This document shows, one piece after another, positions 1 to 6,550 of a stretch of 6,862 nt of DNA; positions within the stretch are counted from its first letter, which is position 1, and each line of letters begins with the position of its first letter. The notes beneath the pieces were generated by a model, which made no database searches, was not told the DNA's origin, and saw only the letters and a program-made list of their open reading frames with translations. A program made the position numbers and the translations under genes. The DNA is from an uncultured Parafilimonas sp. (GTDB lineage: Bacteria > Bacteroidota > Bacteroidia > Chitinophagales > Chitinophagaceae), in contig CALAGJ010000091.1 of NCBI GenBank assembly GCA_937892395.1, forward strand, positions 1-6,862. The letters are read 5' to 3'.

Positions 1-1524
1 TGTATTGTTGATTACAAGATCAAGATCACCATCCAAGTCTAAATCTGCATAGGCCATTCCTGCGGAAAATGTGGGAGTATTAAAACCCCAAAAGGCAGAC
101 TGATTTGTAAATGTATAATCACCATTATTTTTATATGCATAGTTGGCCATTTGAACTACCGGCACCTGCTGTAGCATTTGCTGATAAGGAGTGGTTTTGT
201 ATGCATCTACCCGATAGGCAATAAAATCAAGGTCGGATAAATCTTTTGGAAAACCATTAGATATAAAGATATCTCTGTAGCCATCATTGTCTGCATCCAT
301 AGCCAAAGGCGCCCAGCTCCAATCTGTTTGTGCTATTCCACTGAAGAAGGCTGTTTCGCTAAATAATGGTTCGCCTAATGTATCCTGCTCTAAAGTGCGT
401 CTGCCTTGATTCCATTGCAATGTATTGCGTACATACTGCTGCATAAAATCATACTGCGCACTGTTTTGAAATGTTTGATAGGACACATCATTCATCATCA
501 TCTTTTGCCTATAATTATCTTCCGGTGCCATGTCTAATTCTATGATATCTGCCAGACCATCATTATTCATATCTGCTATATCATTGCCCATAGCATTTTT
601 ACTGGTATGCTTTAAGTAGATATTGCATTTATCTGTAAATGTGCCATTGCCGTTATTGATATAGAGAATATTGTTTGACAGGTAGTCATTGCTGACATAA
701 ATATCTCTCCAACCATCTTCATTGATATCCACAATACTAATACCCAGTCCGTATCCTTCAATCAAAATGCCTGCCTCCTGAGACACATCGGTATATACTG
801 CATGCCCTATACTGCTATCATAATCATTACGCAGCAGCTTATCTGTATTTGGCCAACTACCATCTTTATGTATGGGTCTAAATTCATTGGGATAGATATT
901 GTCAATTAAATCATTCACCAATAAATACACATCTAAATCCCCATCATTATCATAGTCAAAGAATGCGGCCATTTGGGTGTGAGATGAATCATCTAAATGA
1001 TAAGCTGCTGCAGATTCTGTAAAAACAGGCATACCATTTTCATCATTTCCTTTGTTGATATAGAGTAAATTTTTACGCTTTGCTGCATCTGAATTTACGG
1101 CAACAGATACATATATATCCTGCTTGCCATCATTGTTAATATCTACTATAGATGCGCCTTTGCACCAGAGTCCATTACCCGATACACCGGCTTTGCCTGT
1201 AACGTCCTCAAATTTGAAATTGCCTTTGTTGATATAGAGTTTATTTGAAACTAAATTGCCTGTAAAATAAATATCCGGAAGGCTGTCATTGTTGAAGTCT
1301 GCAATACCTGCACCACCTCCATTATAAATATATTCATAAGTGAGAATATTGAGATCTGGTGCTTCTGTGATTGTATTGCTAAAATGGATACCCGACTCAG
1401 TTGATGGCACCTGCCGAAATAATGACTGCTCATTTCGGCAGGATATGGCTGTAAAACAAATACACCCCATCAATAGAGAGATAGCAGATTCAAAACTTAT
1501 TGACTTGGCCAATTTGTCATTCAT
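1..1524 (-). CDS. FG-GAP/VCBS repeat (CRTAC1-like) lipoprotein, N-terminal part, runs off the left edge
   Basis: The reading frame is open from the ATG at 1524 to base 1 (508 codons, no stop), so the 3' end lies outside the window. The N-terminus has a hydrophobic stretch (about residues 14-28) ending in AIS-Cys29, a plausible lipobox followed by RNEQ, so an envelope lipoprotein is likely. Then comes the family's typical opening (TGIxF-like ESGIHF at 43-48, YNGGGAGIADFNND at 67-80). Seven Asp-rich calcium-binding FG-GAP loops of the DxNxDGxxD/DxDxDGDxD kind are visible at residues 76-84, 128-136, 190-198, 266-274, 318-326, 410-418 and 494-502, often followed by LYINKGN-type strands. This predicts a beta-propeller. 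In the family an ASPIC/UnbV domain commonly follows at the C-terminus; that part is not visible here. Such proteins in Bacteroidota often sit near SusC/SusD transporters, but the substrate is unknown. Family assignment is firm; function is not. Confidence 0.9.
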   Translation of the reverse strand, partial: MNDKLAKSISFESAISLLMGCICFTAISCRNEQSLFRQVPSTESGIHFSNTITEAPDLNILTYEYIYNGGGAGIADFNNDSLPDIYFTGNLVSNKLYINKGNFKFEDVTGKAGVSGNGLWCKGASIVDINNDGKQDIYVSVAVNSDAAKRKNLLYINKGNDENGMPVFTESAAAYHLDDSSHTQMAAFFDYDNDGDLDVYLLVNDLIDNIYPNEFRPIHKDGSWPNTDKLLRNDYDSSIGHAVYTDVSQEAGILIEGYGLGISIVDINEDGWRDIYVSNDYLSNNILYINNGNGTFTDKCNIYLKHTSKNAMGNDIADMNNDGLADIIELDMAPEDNYRQKMMMNDVSYQTFQNSAQYDFMQQYVRNTLQWNQGRRTLEQDTLGEPLFSETAFFSGIAQTDWSWAPLAMDADNDGYRDIFISNGFPKDLSDLDFIAYRVDAYKTTPYQQMLQQVPVVQMANYAYKNNGDYTFTNQSAFWGFNTPTFSAGMAYADLDLDGDLDLVINNT

Positions 1525-1649
1525 TTTATTAGGGACTTACAGTTGAAACGAATATTTATAAGATGAATATATATCTTCCATATTCCATACATAGAAAAAT
1601 ATAATTAAAAGCATAAGCGTATTGTTGCTATATGTTCTTGAACTACCTA
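1525..1649. other. Gap between the aldo/keto reductase and the FG-GAP lipoprotein gene
   Basis: This is a 125-bp very AT-rich spacer between two minus-strand genes. I found neither a convincing terminator for the reductase nor a match to the Bacteroidota promoter consensus (TTTG, spacer, TAnnTTTG). The spacing allows either read-through or a separate promoter, and the sequence does not decide. Confidence 0.4.
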
Positions 1650-2639
1650 TCAAAACTCCGGCAGTATGGGCTTTGTTCCAACAATGACATCTATTTGTTG
1701 CATGATATCAGCATTGAGCATTGGCAACACATCTAACGCTTTCAGATTACTCTCTAATTGCTCCGGCTTTGTAGCTCCAAGTATTGCCGTCGTAACATGT
1801 TCATTTTTTAAACACCAAGCTATGGAAAGCGCCGCCGTAGATACACCAATTTCAGCGCTGAGTTGTGATAATTGCTTAGCTTTATTTAATTTATCTTCTG
1901 TAACCCATCTATCTTTAAGCCACTCAAATCCGCTTATCGCAAAGCGACTATTTTCTGGTATGCCATCATTGTATTTACCACTAAGCAACCCTGCTGCAAG
2001 AGGACTCCAAATAGTTGTACCCATTCCTACATTTTTAAAAATGTGCAGGTATTCATTCTCCATTTTATTGCGCTCATACAAATTGTATTGAGGCTGTTCT
2101 ACAGCAGGCCCTATAAGTCTATAATGCGCTGCTTGATGATGTGCTTCCATTATTTCAACACCGCTCCATTCACTGGTGCCCCAGTACAAAATTTTTCCTT
2201 GCTGTATTAAGTGATTCATAGCCCACACCACTTCTGCAATAGGTGTTTGTTTATCTGGTCTGTGACAGAAATATAAATCTAAATAATCTACCTGTAGTCT
2301 TTTCAATGCCTCATCACAGGCTTCTATGATATGCTTTCTGCTAAGCCCGGTTTGATTGGGTTTATTATTTTTTCCCCGCCAGCCAAAATAAACTTTTGAG
2401 CTTACTACATAGCTACTGCGTTCCCATTTGGCGCCAGCCAGTACCCTTCCCATCATTTTTTCACTCTCACCCAAAGCATACACTTCTGCATTGTCAAAGA
2501 AATTGATACCTGCATCATAAGCCATACCCATGAGGCATGCGGCCATGCTATCATCAATTTGTTTTTGAAAACTGACCCAGCTTCCAAAACTTAATGCACT
2601 GAGTTGTAAACCTGTATTACCCATCCTTCTGTATTCCAT
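1650..2639 (-). CDS. Aldo/keto reductase, voltage-gated K+ channel beta-subunit (AKR6, shaker-like) type
   Basis: Predicted cytoplasmic NADPH-dependent aldehyde/ketone reductase of 329 residues with a TIM-barrel fold. The AKR catalytic tetrad is complete: Asp49 and Tyr54 in NFFDNAEVYALGESE, Lys82 in SSKVYFG, His126 in DLYFCHRPD. Nucleotide-binding segments are recognisable at WSPLAAGLLSGKY (211-223) and GATKPEQLESNL (288-299). Many stretches read like mammalian Kv-beta: SRKHIIEA (100-107), YWGTSEWS (152-159), VEIMEA (161-166), GFEWLKDRW (237-245), LSIAWCLKNE (271-280), and the IDVIVGTKP end. Kv-beta has Asn where this protein has His126, so this looks like a working enzyme. The start is set at 2639 (MEYRRMGNTGL), where homology begins; the frame stays open upstream to 2789 but that extension is unlike the family and overlaps the divergent gene's promoter region. 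No channel gene is adjacent. The physiological substrate cannot be read from sequence. Confidence 0.93.
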   Translation of the reverse strand: MEYRRMGNTGLQLSALSFGSWVSFQKQIDDSMAACLMGMAYDAGINFFDNAEVYALGESEKMMGRVLAGAKWERSSYVVSSKVYFGWRGKNNKPNQTGLSRKHIIEACDEALKRLQVDYLDLYFCHRPDKQTPIAEVVWAMNHLIQQGKILYWGTSEWSGVEIMEAHHQAAHYRLIGPAVEQPQYNLYERNKMENEYLHIFKNVGMGTTIWSPLAAGLLSGKYNDGIPENSRFAISGFEWLKDRWVTEDKLNKAKQLSQLSAEIGVSTAALSIAWCLKNEHVTTAILGATKPEQLESNLKALDVLPMLNADIMQQIDVIVGTKPILPEF

Positions 2640-2775
2640 AAAAATATTTTTCGGCTTGCAAAGTATCAATTTTAAAATTAGTTTTTTACCATTGCCAACT
2701 ACTAGAATAGTTTTATATAACAAGTATCCATTTTCTTTGTTAACGAATAACCGAGAAATACTGAAAATAAAGTAT
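2640..2775. promoter_or_regulatory. Divergent intergenic region between aldo/keto reductase and acyl-CoA ligase, with repeats
   Basis: This 136-bp region must hold the 5' signals of both divergent genes. Two structures stand out. A 13-bp direct repeat with one mismatch, AAGTATCaATTTT at 2661-2673 and AAGTATCcATTTT at 2722-2734, has copies 61 bp apart. A perfect 12-bp palindrome AATTTTAAAATT lies at 2668-2679 and overlaps the first copy. No clean TAnnTTTG box was found on either strand, so promoter positions are not assigned. Neither gene has a Shine-Dalgarno sequence; the leaders are A/T-rich, as is usual in Bacteroidota. Confidence 0.5.
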
Positions 2776-4584
2776 ATGCAACATTTCAAAAGATTGTTTG
2801 ATTGTTTGGATTATCAGCAAAGAACCGGACCCTTATCTACTATGCTAAGTGCCAAAGAAAAAGGCAGCTGGAAATCGTATAGTACGCAGGACAGTATTGA
2901 TATTGTCAATAGATTGAGTGCAGGTTTACTCCAATTGGGAATTGGTGCCAATGACGGCTCTGATGAAGGCACAGATAAAGTAGCCATCATCAGTAGCAAC
3001 AGGCCTGAATGGCTTTTTACTGATATGGCCGTGCAACAAACAGGTGCAGTATTGATTCCAGTATATCCCACCACAAACCCTAATGAACTTCAATTTATTT
3101 TTAATGATGCGGAAGTAAAAGTGCTTTTTGTAAACAACAAAGAATTGTATGATAAAGTATCTGCCATTTTACCATACGTACCTAGCCTAAAACATATTTA
3201 TACTTTTGACGATGTACCCGGAGTACCCCATTGGTCCAATCTTTTAGACAATGCCACTACTACTTGGTTAGAAAAAGTAAACGCTGTAAAAGCAGGCATT
3301 CCAGAGTCTGCTCTTGCCACCATCATATACACATCAGGAACTACGGGTACGCCCAAGGGCGTAATGCTGACCCATAAGAATATTGTAAGCTGTATAAAAT
3401 TAGGCACATCCAGTTTTCCTTTCAATGATGAAGCCCAAGGCAAAAGCTTGAGTTTTTTACCTTTAAATCATATTTTCGAAAAAGCAATGTCGTATATCTA
3501 TTTATCAAATAAAGTAAGTATTTACTATGCAGAAAGTTTAGATACCATTGGTGATAACCTGCGGGAAATAAAACCACAATGCTTTAGCACAGTACCTCGC
3601 CTTTTAGAAAAAGTATATGAAAAGATTTTGAGTGCAGGACAGCAGCTTACTGGTGTAAAGAGAAAACTATTTTTTTGGAGTGTGCGCTTAGCAGAACATT
3701 ATGATGGGCCTGATTATGGAAGTATATTTTATAAGGCACAATTAGCCATTGCCAATAAATTAGTATTTAGTAAATGGAGGGCTGCTTTGGGTGGCAATGT
3801 TAAGTATATCATCACAGGAGGTGCTGCAGCACCCATCAAATTATTGCGCATTTTTAATGCTGCACAAATCAGTGTATTTGAGGGGTATGGACCTACAGAA
3901 AATAGCCCTGTAATCACCATCAACAGACAGAAGCCTGCCGGTTTAAAAAAGATTGGAACAGTGGGCCCAGTGATGGATGGTATAGAAGTAAAACTTGAAG
4001 CCGATGGGGAAATATGCGTGAAAGGACCAACTGTTATGAAAGGTTATTACAAACGTCCAGATCTTACAGCTGAAACGGTTGTAAATGGTTGGTTACTTAC
4101 GGGGGATATTGGTGTGTTTGTAGATAACGCACAACATCCAACTATGCCATTTCTAAAAATTACTGATCGTAAAAAAGAACTGTTTAAAACAAGTGGTGGC
4201 AAGTACGTGGCACCACAGCCGATTGAAAACAAATTAAAAGAAAGTCCTTTTATAGAGCAGGTAATTGTGGTGGGAGCAGAACGCAAATTTGTAGGTGCGT
4301 TAATAGTGCCGGCATTTGCCTATATAAAATCATGGATGGAGATAAAAGGTTTTCCTTTTACATCAAATGAAGATGCTGTAAAAAGGCCGGAATTACTGAA
4401 TAAAATCAAAGATGTGGTAGAATCTGCAAATGACAATTTTAATCATGTAGAGCAAATTAAAAAATTTGAATTATTATCCAAAGAATGGAGTATTGAAACC
4501 GGTGAAATGACACCAAAGATGAGTTTGAAAAGAAAAATTATCATGGAGAAATTTAAAGACGCTATAGAGCGCATTTACGCTTAA
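2776..4584 (+). CDS. AMP-forming long-chain fatty acyl-CoA ligase, FAA1/COG1022 type
   Basis: Predicted ATP-dependent activation of long-chain fatty acids to acyl-CoA through an acyl-adenylate, feeding lipid synthesis or beta-oxidation; cytoplasmic or membrane-associated. The protein has 602 residues, usual for the family. ANL superfamily motifs appear in order: P-loop YTSGTTGTPKG (185-195), FLPLNHIFEK (227-236), TVPRLLEKVYEKI (272-284), TGGAAAP (347-353), EGYGPTENSP (369-378), TGD (442-444), DRKKELFKTSGGKYVAP (464-480) and a C-terminal TPKMSLKRK segment (579-587) in the A10 position. The long insertion between the LPLNH and TGGA regions (about 285-340) fits FAA1/long-chain enzymes rather than acetyl-CoA synthetase. 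The start is put at 2776 (MQHFKRLFDCLDYQQ), where homology starts; an in-frame ATG at 2656 would add 40 unlike residues and run into the divergent gene's leader. pyrR follows after 67 bp. Chain-length preference is not readable. Confidence 0.95.
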   Translation: MQHFKRLFDCLDYQQRTGPLSTMLSAKEKGSWKSYSTQDSIDIVNRLSAGLLQLGIGANDGSDEGTDKVAIISSNRPEWLFTDMAVQQTGAVLIPVYPTTNPNELQFIFNDAEVKVLFVNNKELYDKVSAILPYVPSLKHIYTFDDVPGVPHWSNLLDNATTTWLEKVNAVKAGIPESALATIIYTSGTTGTPKGVMLTHKNIVSCIKLGTSSFPFNDEAQGKSLSFLPLNHIFEKAMSYIYLSNKVSIYYAESLDTIGDNLREIKPQCFSTVPRLLEKVYEKILSAGQQLTGVKRKLFFWSVRLAEHYDGPDYGSIFYKAQLAIANKLVFSKWRAALGGNVKYIITGGAAAPIKLLRIFNAAQISVFEGYGPTENSPVITINRQKPAGLKKIGTVGPVMDGIEVKLEADGEICVKGPTVMKGYYKRPDLTAETVVNGWLLTGDIGVFVDNAQHPTMPFLKITDRKKELFKTSGGKYVAPQPIENKLKESPFIEQVIVVGAERKFVGALIVPAFAYIKSWMEIKGFPFTSNEDAVKRPELLNKIKDVVESANDNFNHVEQIKKFELLSKEWSIETGEMTPKMSLKRKIIMEKFKDAIERIYA

Positions 4585-4587
4585 AAA

Positions 4588-4635
4588 ATACAGAAGATTC
4601 CATTCCATTTTGTTATAGGTATATAAGTTCTGTAT
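4588..4635 (+). repeat. Inverted repeat in the pyrR leader
   Basis: ATACAGAA (4588-4595) and TTCTGTAT (4628-4635) form a perfect 8-bp inverted repeat around a 32-nt loop, filling most of the gap between the ligase stop and the pyrR TTG start. No long T-run follows, so it is not a clear terminator. It could be a leader RNA fold or an operator; chance occurrence in AT-rich DNA is possible. Confidence 0.35.
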
Positions 4636-4651
4636 ATAAAAATTATAGATA

Positions 4652-5173
4652 TTGAAAACAATATTATCAGCATCACAAATTGATATTACCATAAAAAGAC
4701 TGGCACACCAGATTTTAGAAAATCATCCCGACTTTACTGATACCGTAATTATTGGTATTCAACCCCGGGGTATTTATTTGAGTGATAGATTGGTGAATGC
4801 ATTACAAAATATTAGTAATGATACCCCTATACCCTATGGTAAGTTAGACATTACCTTTTACAGGGATGATGTACGCAATGAAATAAAGATTGCGAATAAA
4901 ACAGATATTCCATTTAGCATTGAAAACAAAAAAGTAGTCATTGTGGATGATGTACTTTGGACAGGGCGCACCATTCGCTCCGCATTAGATGCCTTATTAG
5001 ATTTTGGCCGCCCAGCCTCTGTGGCGCTATGTGTTTTAATAGACAGAAGATTTAGCCGTCAATTACCTATTCATGCAGATTATACCGGAAGAGCTATTGA
5101 TACATTTGCGTCTCAAAAAGTATTTGTTCGTTGGAGAGAAGTGCACGGTCAGGATGAAGTGGTATTGGATTAA
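4652..5173 (+). CDS. pyrR: PyrR: pyr operon RNA-binding regulator / uracil phosphoribosyltransferase, TTG start
   Basis: 173 residues, near the usual family length, with type I phosphoribosyltransferase fold. Visible markers are GIQPRGIYLSDRL (35-47), LDITFYRDD (65-73), PRPP loop VVIVDDVLWTGRTIRSALDAL (from 95), DFGRPASV (117-124) and the tail LPIHADYTGR (138-147). It can make UMP from uracil and PRPP; in Bacillus it also binds pyr mRNA to cause attenuation. A TAG stop lies two codons before the TTG and no ATG, GTG or later Met occurs in frame, so TTG at 4652 is the only sensible start; the homologous N-terminus begins right there. Compared with Bacillus PyrR as I recall it, RNA-contact positions differ (T18 to Lys15, R146 to His141, K152 to Arg147), while His19 and Arg136 match. 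No other pyr gene is in the window. An intrinsic terminator follows at once. It may be expressed with the upstream ligase. Confidence 0.94.
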   Translation: MKTILSASQIDITIKRLAHQILENHPDFTDTVIIGIQPRGIYLSDRLVNALQNISNDTPIPYGKLDITFYRDDVRNEIKIANKTDIPFSIENKKVVIVDDVLWTGRTIRSALDALLDFGRPASVALCVLIDRRFSRQLPIHADYTGRAIDTFASQKVFVRWREVHGQDEVVLD

Positions 5174-5175
5174 AT

Positions 5176-5228
5176 GCACTTATATGAATTGAGGATTGTA
5201 CAAGCTGTTATAAGTGTTTTTGTTTTTT
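5176..5228 (+). terminator. Intrinsic terminator of pyrR
   Basis: The stem CACTTATA (5177-5184) pairs perfectly with TATAAGTG (5209-5216), with an added G-T pair at 5176/5217. The 24-nt loop may fold further (TTG 5189-5191 with CAA 5201-5203). The T-tract TTTTTGTTTTTT (5217-5228) follows directly. The element starts three bases after the pyrR TAA stop, which is the expected place for a terminator. Confidence 0.75.
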
Positions 5229-5295
5229 CACAAGCACCATACCAGCATCCTTACAGAATAATTATCATATCATACAATGACTTTGTAATATGCAA

Positions 5296-5312
5296 TTATT
5301 GCGAAGCAATAA
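5296..5312. repeat. Seven-bp hairpin with GCGAAGC core
   Basis: TTATTGC (5296-5302) pairs with GCAATAA (5306-5312) across a GAA triloop, so the centre reads GCGAAGC, a sequence known to form an unusually stable DNA mini-hairpin. There is no T-run after it. It may be part of an unannotated transcript, a protein site, or a dispersed palindrome. Confidence 0.4.
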
Positions 5313-5501
5313 ACATTTCTTATTCCTACAAATAATCAAATTGTCATATTTATGTACTCAAGAAAATAATAACAATATCTAAATTTATACCTCGTTTTTT
5401 TATCCAACAACATAATACATGTTCTTTATTTTTTTGATTTTTAGTATAGCATTTTGATATGCTTTAAGACAGCGCATTTTGTTTTAAAACCATCATACCT
5501 C

Positions 5502-5549
5502 ACTGAATTGTAGTTTGCACATGCACCTGCAAACTACAGTTTAGTTTTT
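5502..5549 (+). terminator. Terminator-like 18-bp hairpin upstream of the peptidase gene
   Basis: Bases 5502-5519 pair with 5528-5545 over 18 positions, all Watson-Crick except two G-T pairs, around an 8-nt loop (5520-5527). The inner 11 bp, TGTAGTTTGCA / TGCAAACTACA, are perfect. A TTTTT run (5545-5549) overlaps and follows the right arm. It lies about 60 bp before the peptidase ATG and over 270 bp past the pyrR terminator. It may end an unseen small transcript, act as a 5'-leader attenuator for the peptidase, or be an operator palindrome. The fold is certain as sequence; the role is inferred. Confidence 0.55.
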
Positions 5550-5610
5550 CAACTTTTGACTCAAGAAAACAACTCTCTCCGCATTTATTAATTAAATAAA
5601 AATCAAAAAA

Positions 5611-6483
5611 ATGAAAAAGCAAATTCAAAAAATCTTAGGTATAACATTCCTATTTGCAGCCTGTACGATTTCATCCTGTAAAAAAGATTTCAATGATCCG
5701 ATTGAAACTGATCAATCTTCAGAAAATGCTACTGCACTTAGGGGTACACATAGTTATGGCGCATTACCTGCCAGCGAAGAACAACTGCGTGGTATTGCTA
5801 TTTATACTGCTCCTGCATCAGCACAAAAAGCAGTGGCAGCAAAAGTTATGTTGGACCACCCTCCTATTGGAGACCAAGGCAGCCAGGGTAGCTGTGTTGG
5901 TTGGGGTACAGCCACAGCAAGAGCCATAGATTACTACAATGTAAAAGGTAGCACAAGCTGGAACAACAGTACAAATATTATGAGTGCGGCATACATTTAT
6001 AATCAAATAAAAGTAAGTGACTGCTCAAGTGGTTCTTATGTAACTGATGCGCTGAACCTATTGAAAAATCAGGGAGTTTGCACATACAGCAGTATGCCTT
6101 ATGTAGAGAACAATTGTTCTAAGCAGCCAAACAGTACGCAAAAAAATGATGCATCCAATAAAAAGATAGCCAGCTGGGTACGCATTAAAAAGAATGATGT
6201 AGGGTCAATAAAAGTAAAGCTTGCCGCTAAGAAAGCGGTTGTTATTGCCATACAAGTGGATAATCTTTTTGATAATGGTGGTGGTAAAGATCATATCTGG
6301 AAGAAGAACAATGGATCTACATTTGGTGGACATTGCATTGCAATTACCGGATATGATGATGCAAAAAATGCATTTTATGTACAAAATTCCTGGGGAACAA
6401 ACTGGGGCGATAAGGGTATGATATGGATTGACTACGGCATGTTTTCAACTTATAAAGTAACTGAGGTATATTCATTGAATTAA
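5611..6483 (+). CDS. Papain-family (C1) cysteine peptidase, predicted lipoprotein
   Basis: 290 residues. The N-terminus is a lipoprotein signal: basic MKKQIQK, hydrophobic core, lipobox ISS-Cys23, then KKDFNDP. The mature protein is expected in the outer membrane facing the periplasm or the surface. After a short low-complexity linker and propeptide-like stretch (24-80) comes the catalytic domain: Gln89 (oxyanion hole) and Cys95 in PPIGDQGSQGSCVGWG, SAAYIYNQIK (125-134), DALNLLKNQGVCTYSSMPY (146-164), His241 in GGHCIAITGYDD and Asn259 in VQNSWGTNWGDKGM. The triad Cys-His-Asn is thus complete. The first Cys of the papain GxCGSCW motif is Gln92, as in many bacterial C1 members, so that disulfide is absent; Cys138, Cys157 and Cys169 could form another. 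The classical inhibitory prodomain is missing or very short. No type IX secretion tail is seen. The ATG follows an A-rich leader; a terminator lies downstream, suggesting a single-gene transcript. Substrate unknown. Confidence 0.93.
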   Translation: MKKQIQKILGITFLFAACTISSCKKDFNDPIETDQSSENATALRGTHSYGALPASEEQLRGIAIYTAPASAQKAVAAKVMLDHPPIGDQGSQGSCVGWGTATARAIDYYNVKGSTSWNNSTNIMSAAYIYNQIKVSDCSSGSYVTDALNLLKNQGVCTYSSMPYVENNCSKQPNSTQKNDASNKKIASWVRIKKNDVGSIKVKLAAKKAVVIAIQVDNLFDNGGGKDHIWKKNNGSTFGGHCIAITGYDDAKNAFYVQNSWGTNWGDKGMIWIDYGMFSTYKVTEVYSLN

Positions 6484-6550
6484 GGCATAATATTCCAGAT
6501 GTCTAGCAATGAATTGAATGCTTAAACACAGCAGTTTTAATACAAATTTG

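Larger units (their letters stand above)
5174..5610. other. 437-bp AT-rich intergenic region between pyrR and the peptidase, with three hairpins
   Basis: No coding frame of interest lies here. In order it holds the pyrR terminator (5176-5228), an imperfect hairpin TACAA-TGACT-TTGTA near 5273-5287, a GAA-triloop mini-hairpin (5296-5312), T-rich stretches around 5394-5440, and an 18-bp hairpin with a T-run (5502-5549). The last bases before the peptidase ATG are A-rich (AAATAAAAATCAAAAAA), a typical Bacteroidota translation leader. No good TTTG/TAnnTTTG promoter pair was found. The space between the two terminator-like hairpins (5229-5501) could encode a small RNA, but nothing proves it. Confidence 0.6.

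Noticed and set aside
1462..1464. Alternative lipid cysteines Cys21 or Cys23 of the FG-GAP protein instead of Cys29
   Set aside because: Leu-Met-Gly-Cys21 also resembles a lipobox, but the hydrophobic stretch continues to residue 28, and Cys29 is followed by polar residues and the family's conserved opening.
2656..2775. A 40-residue N-terminal extension of the acyl-CoA ligase from ATG 2656
   Set aside because: FAA1-type proteins begin near the MQHFKRLFD segment. The extra residues match nothing and occupy the divergent regulatory region.
2640..2789. A 50-residue N-terminal extension of the aldo/keto reductase from an upstream ATG at 2789
   Set aside because: The family homology starts at MEYRRMGNTGL (2639). 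The extension is Ile/Leu/Lys-rich, unlike the family, and would overlap the start of the divergent ligase gene.
4609..4640. Possible pyrR promoter: TTTG 4609-4612, 20-bp spacer, TATATAAA 4633-4640
   Set aside because: The second box matches TAnnTTTG poorly, and the transcript would start only a few bases before the TTG.
4474..4692. Minus-strand frame across the ligase/pyrR junction
   Set aside because: It lies opposite two well-supported genes and has no recognisable motif.
5433..5456. Promoter-like TTTG with TAGCATTTTG before the peptidase
   Set aside because: Spacing (about 10 bp) and the internal spacing of the second box do not fit the Bacteroidota TTTG/TAnnTTTG pattern.
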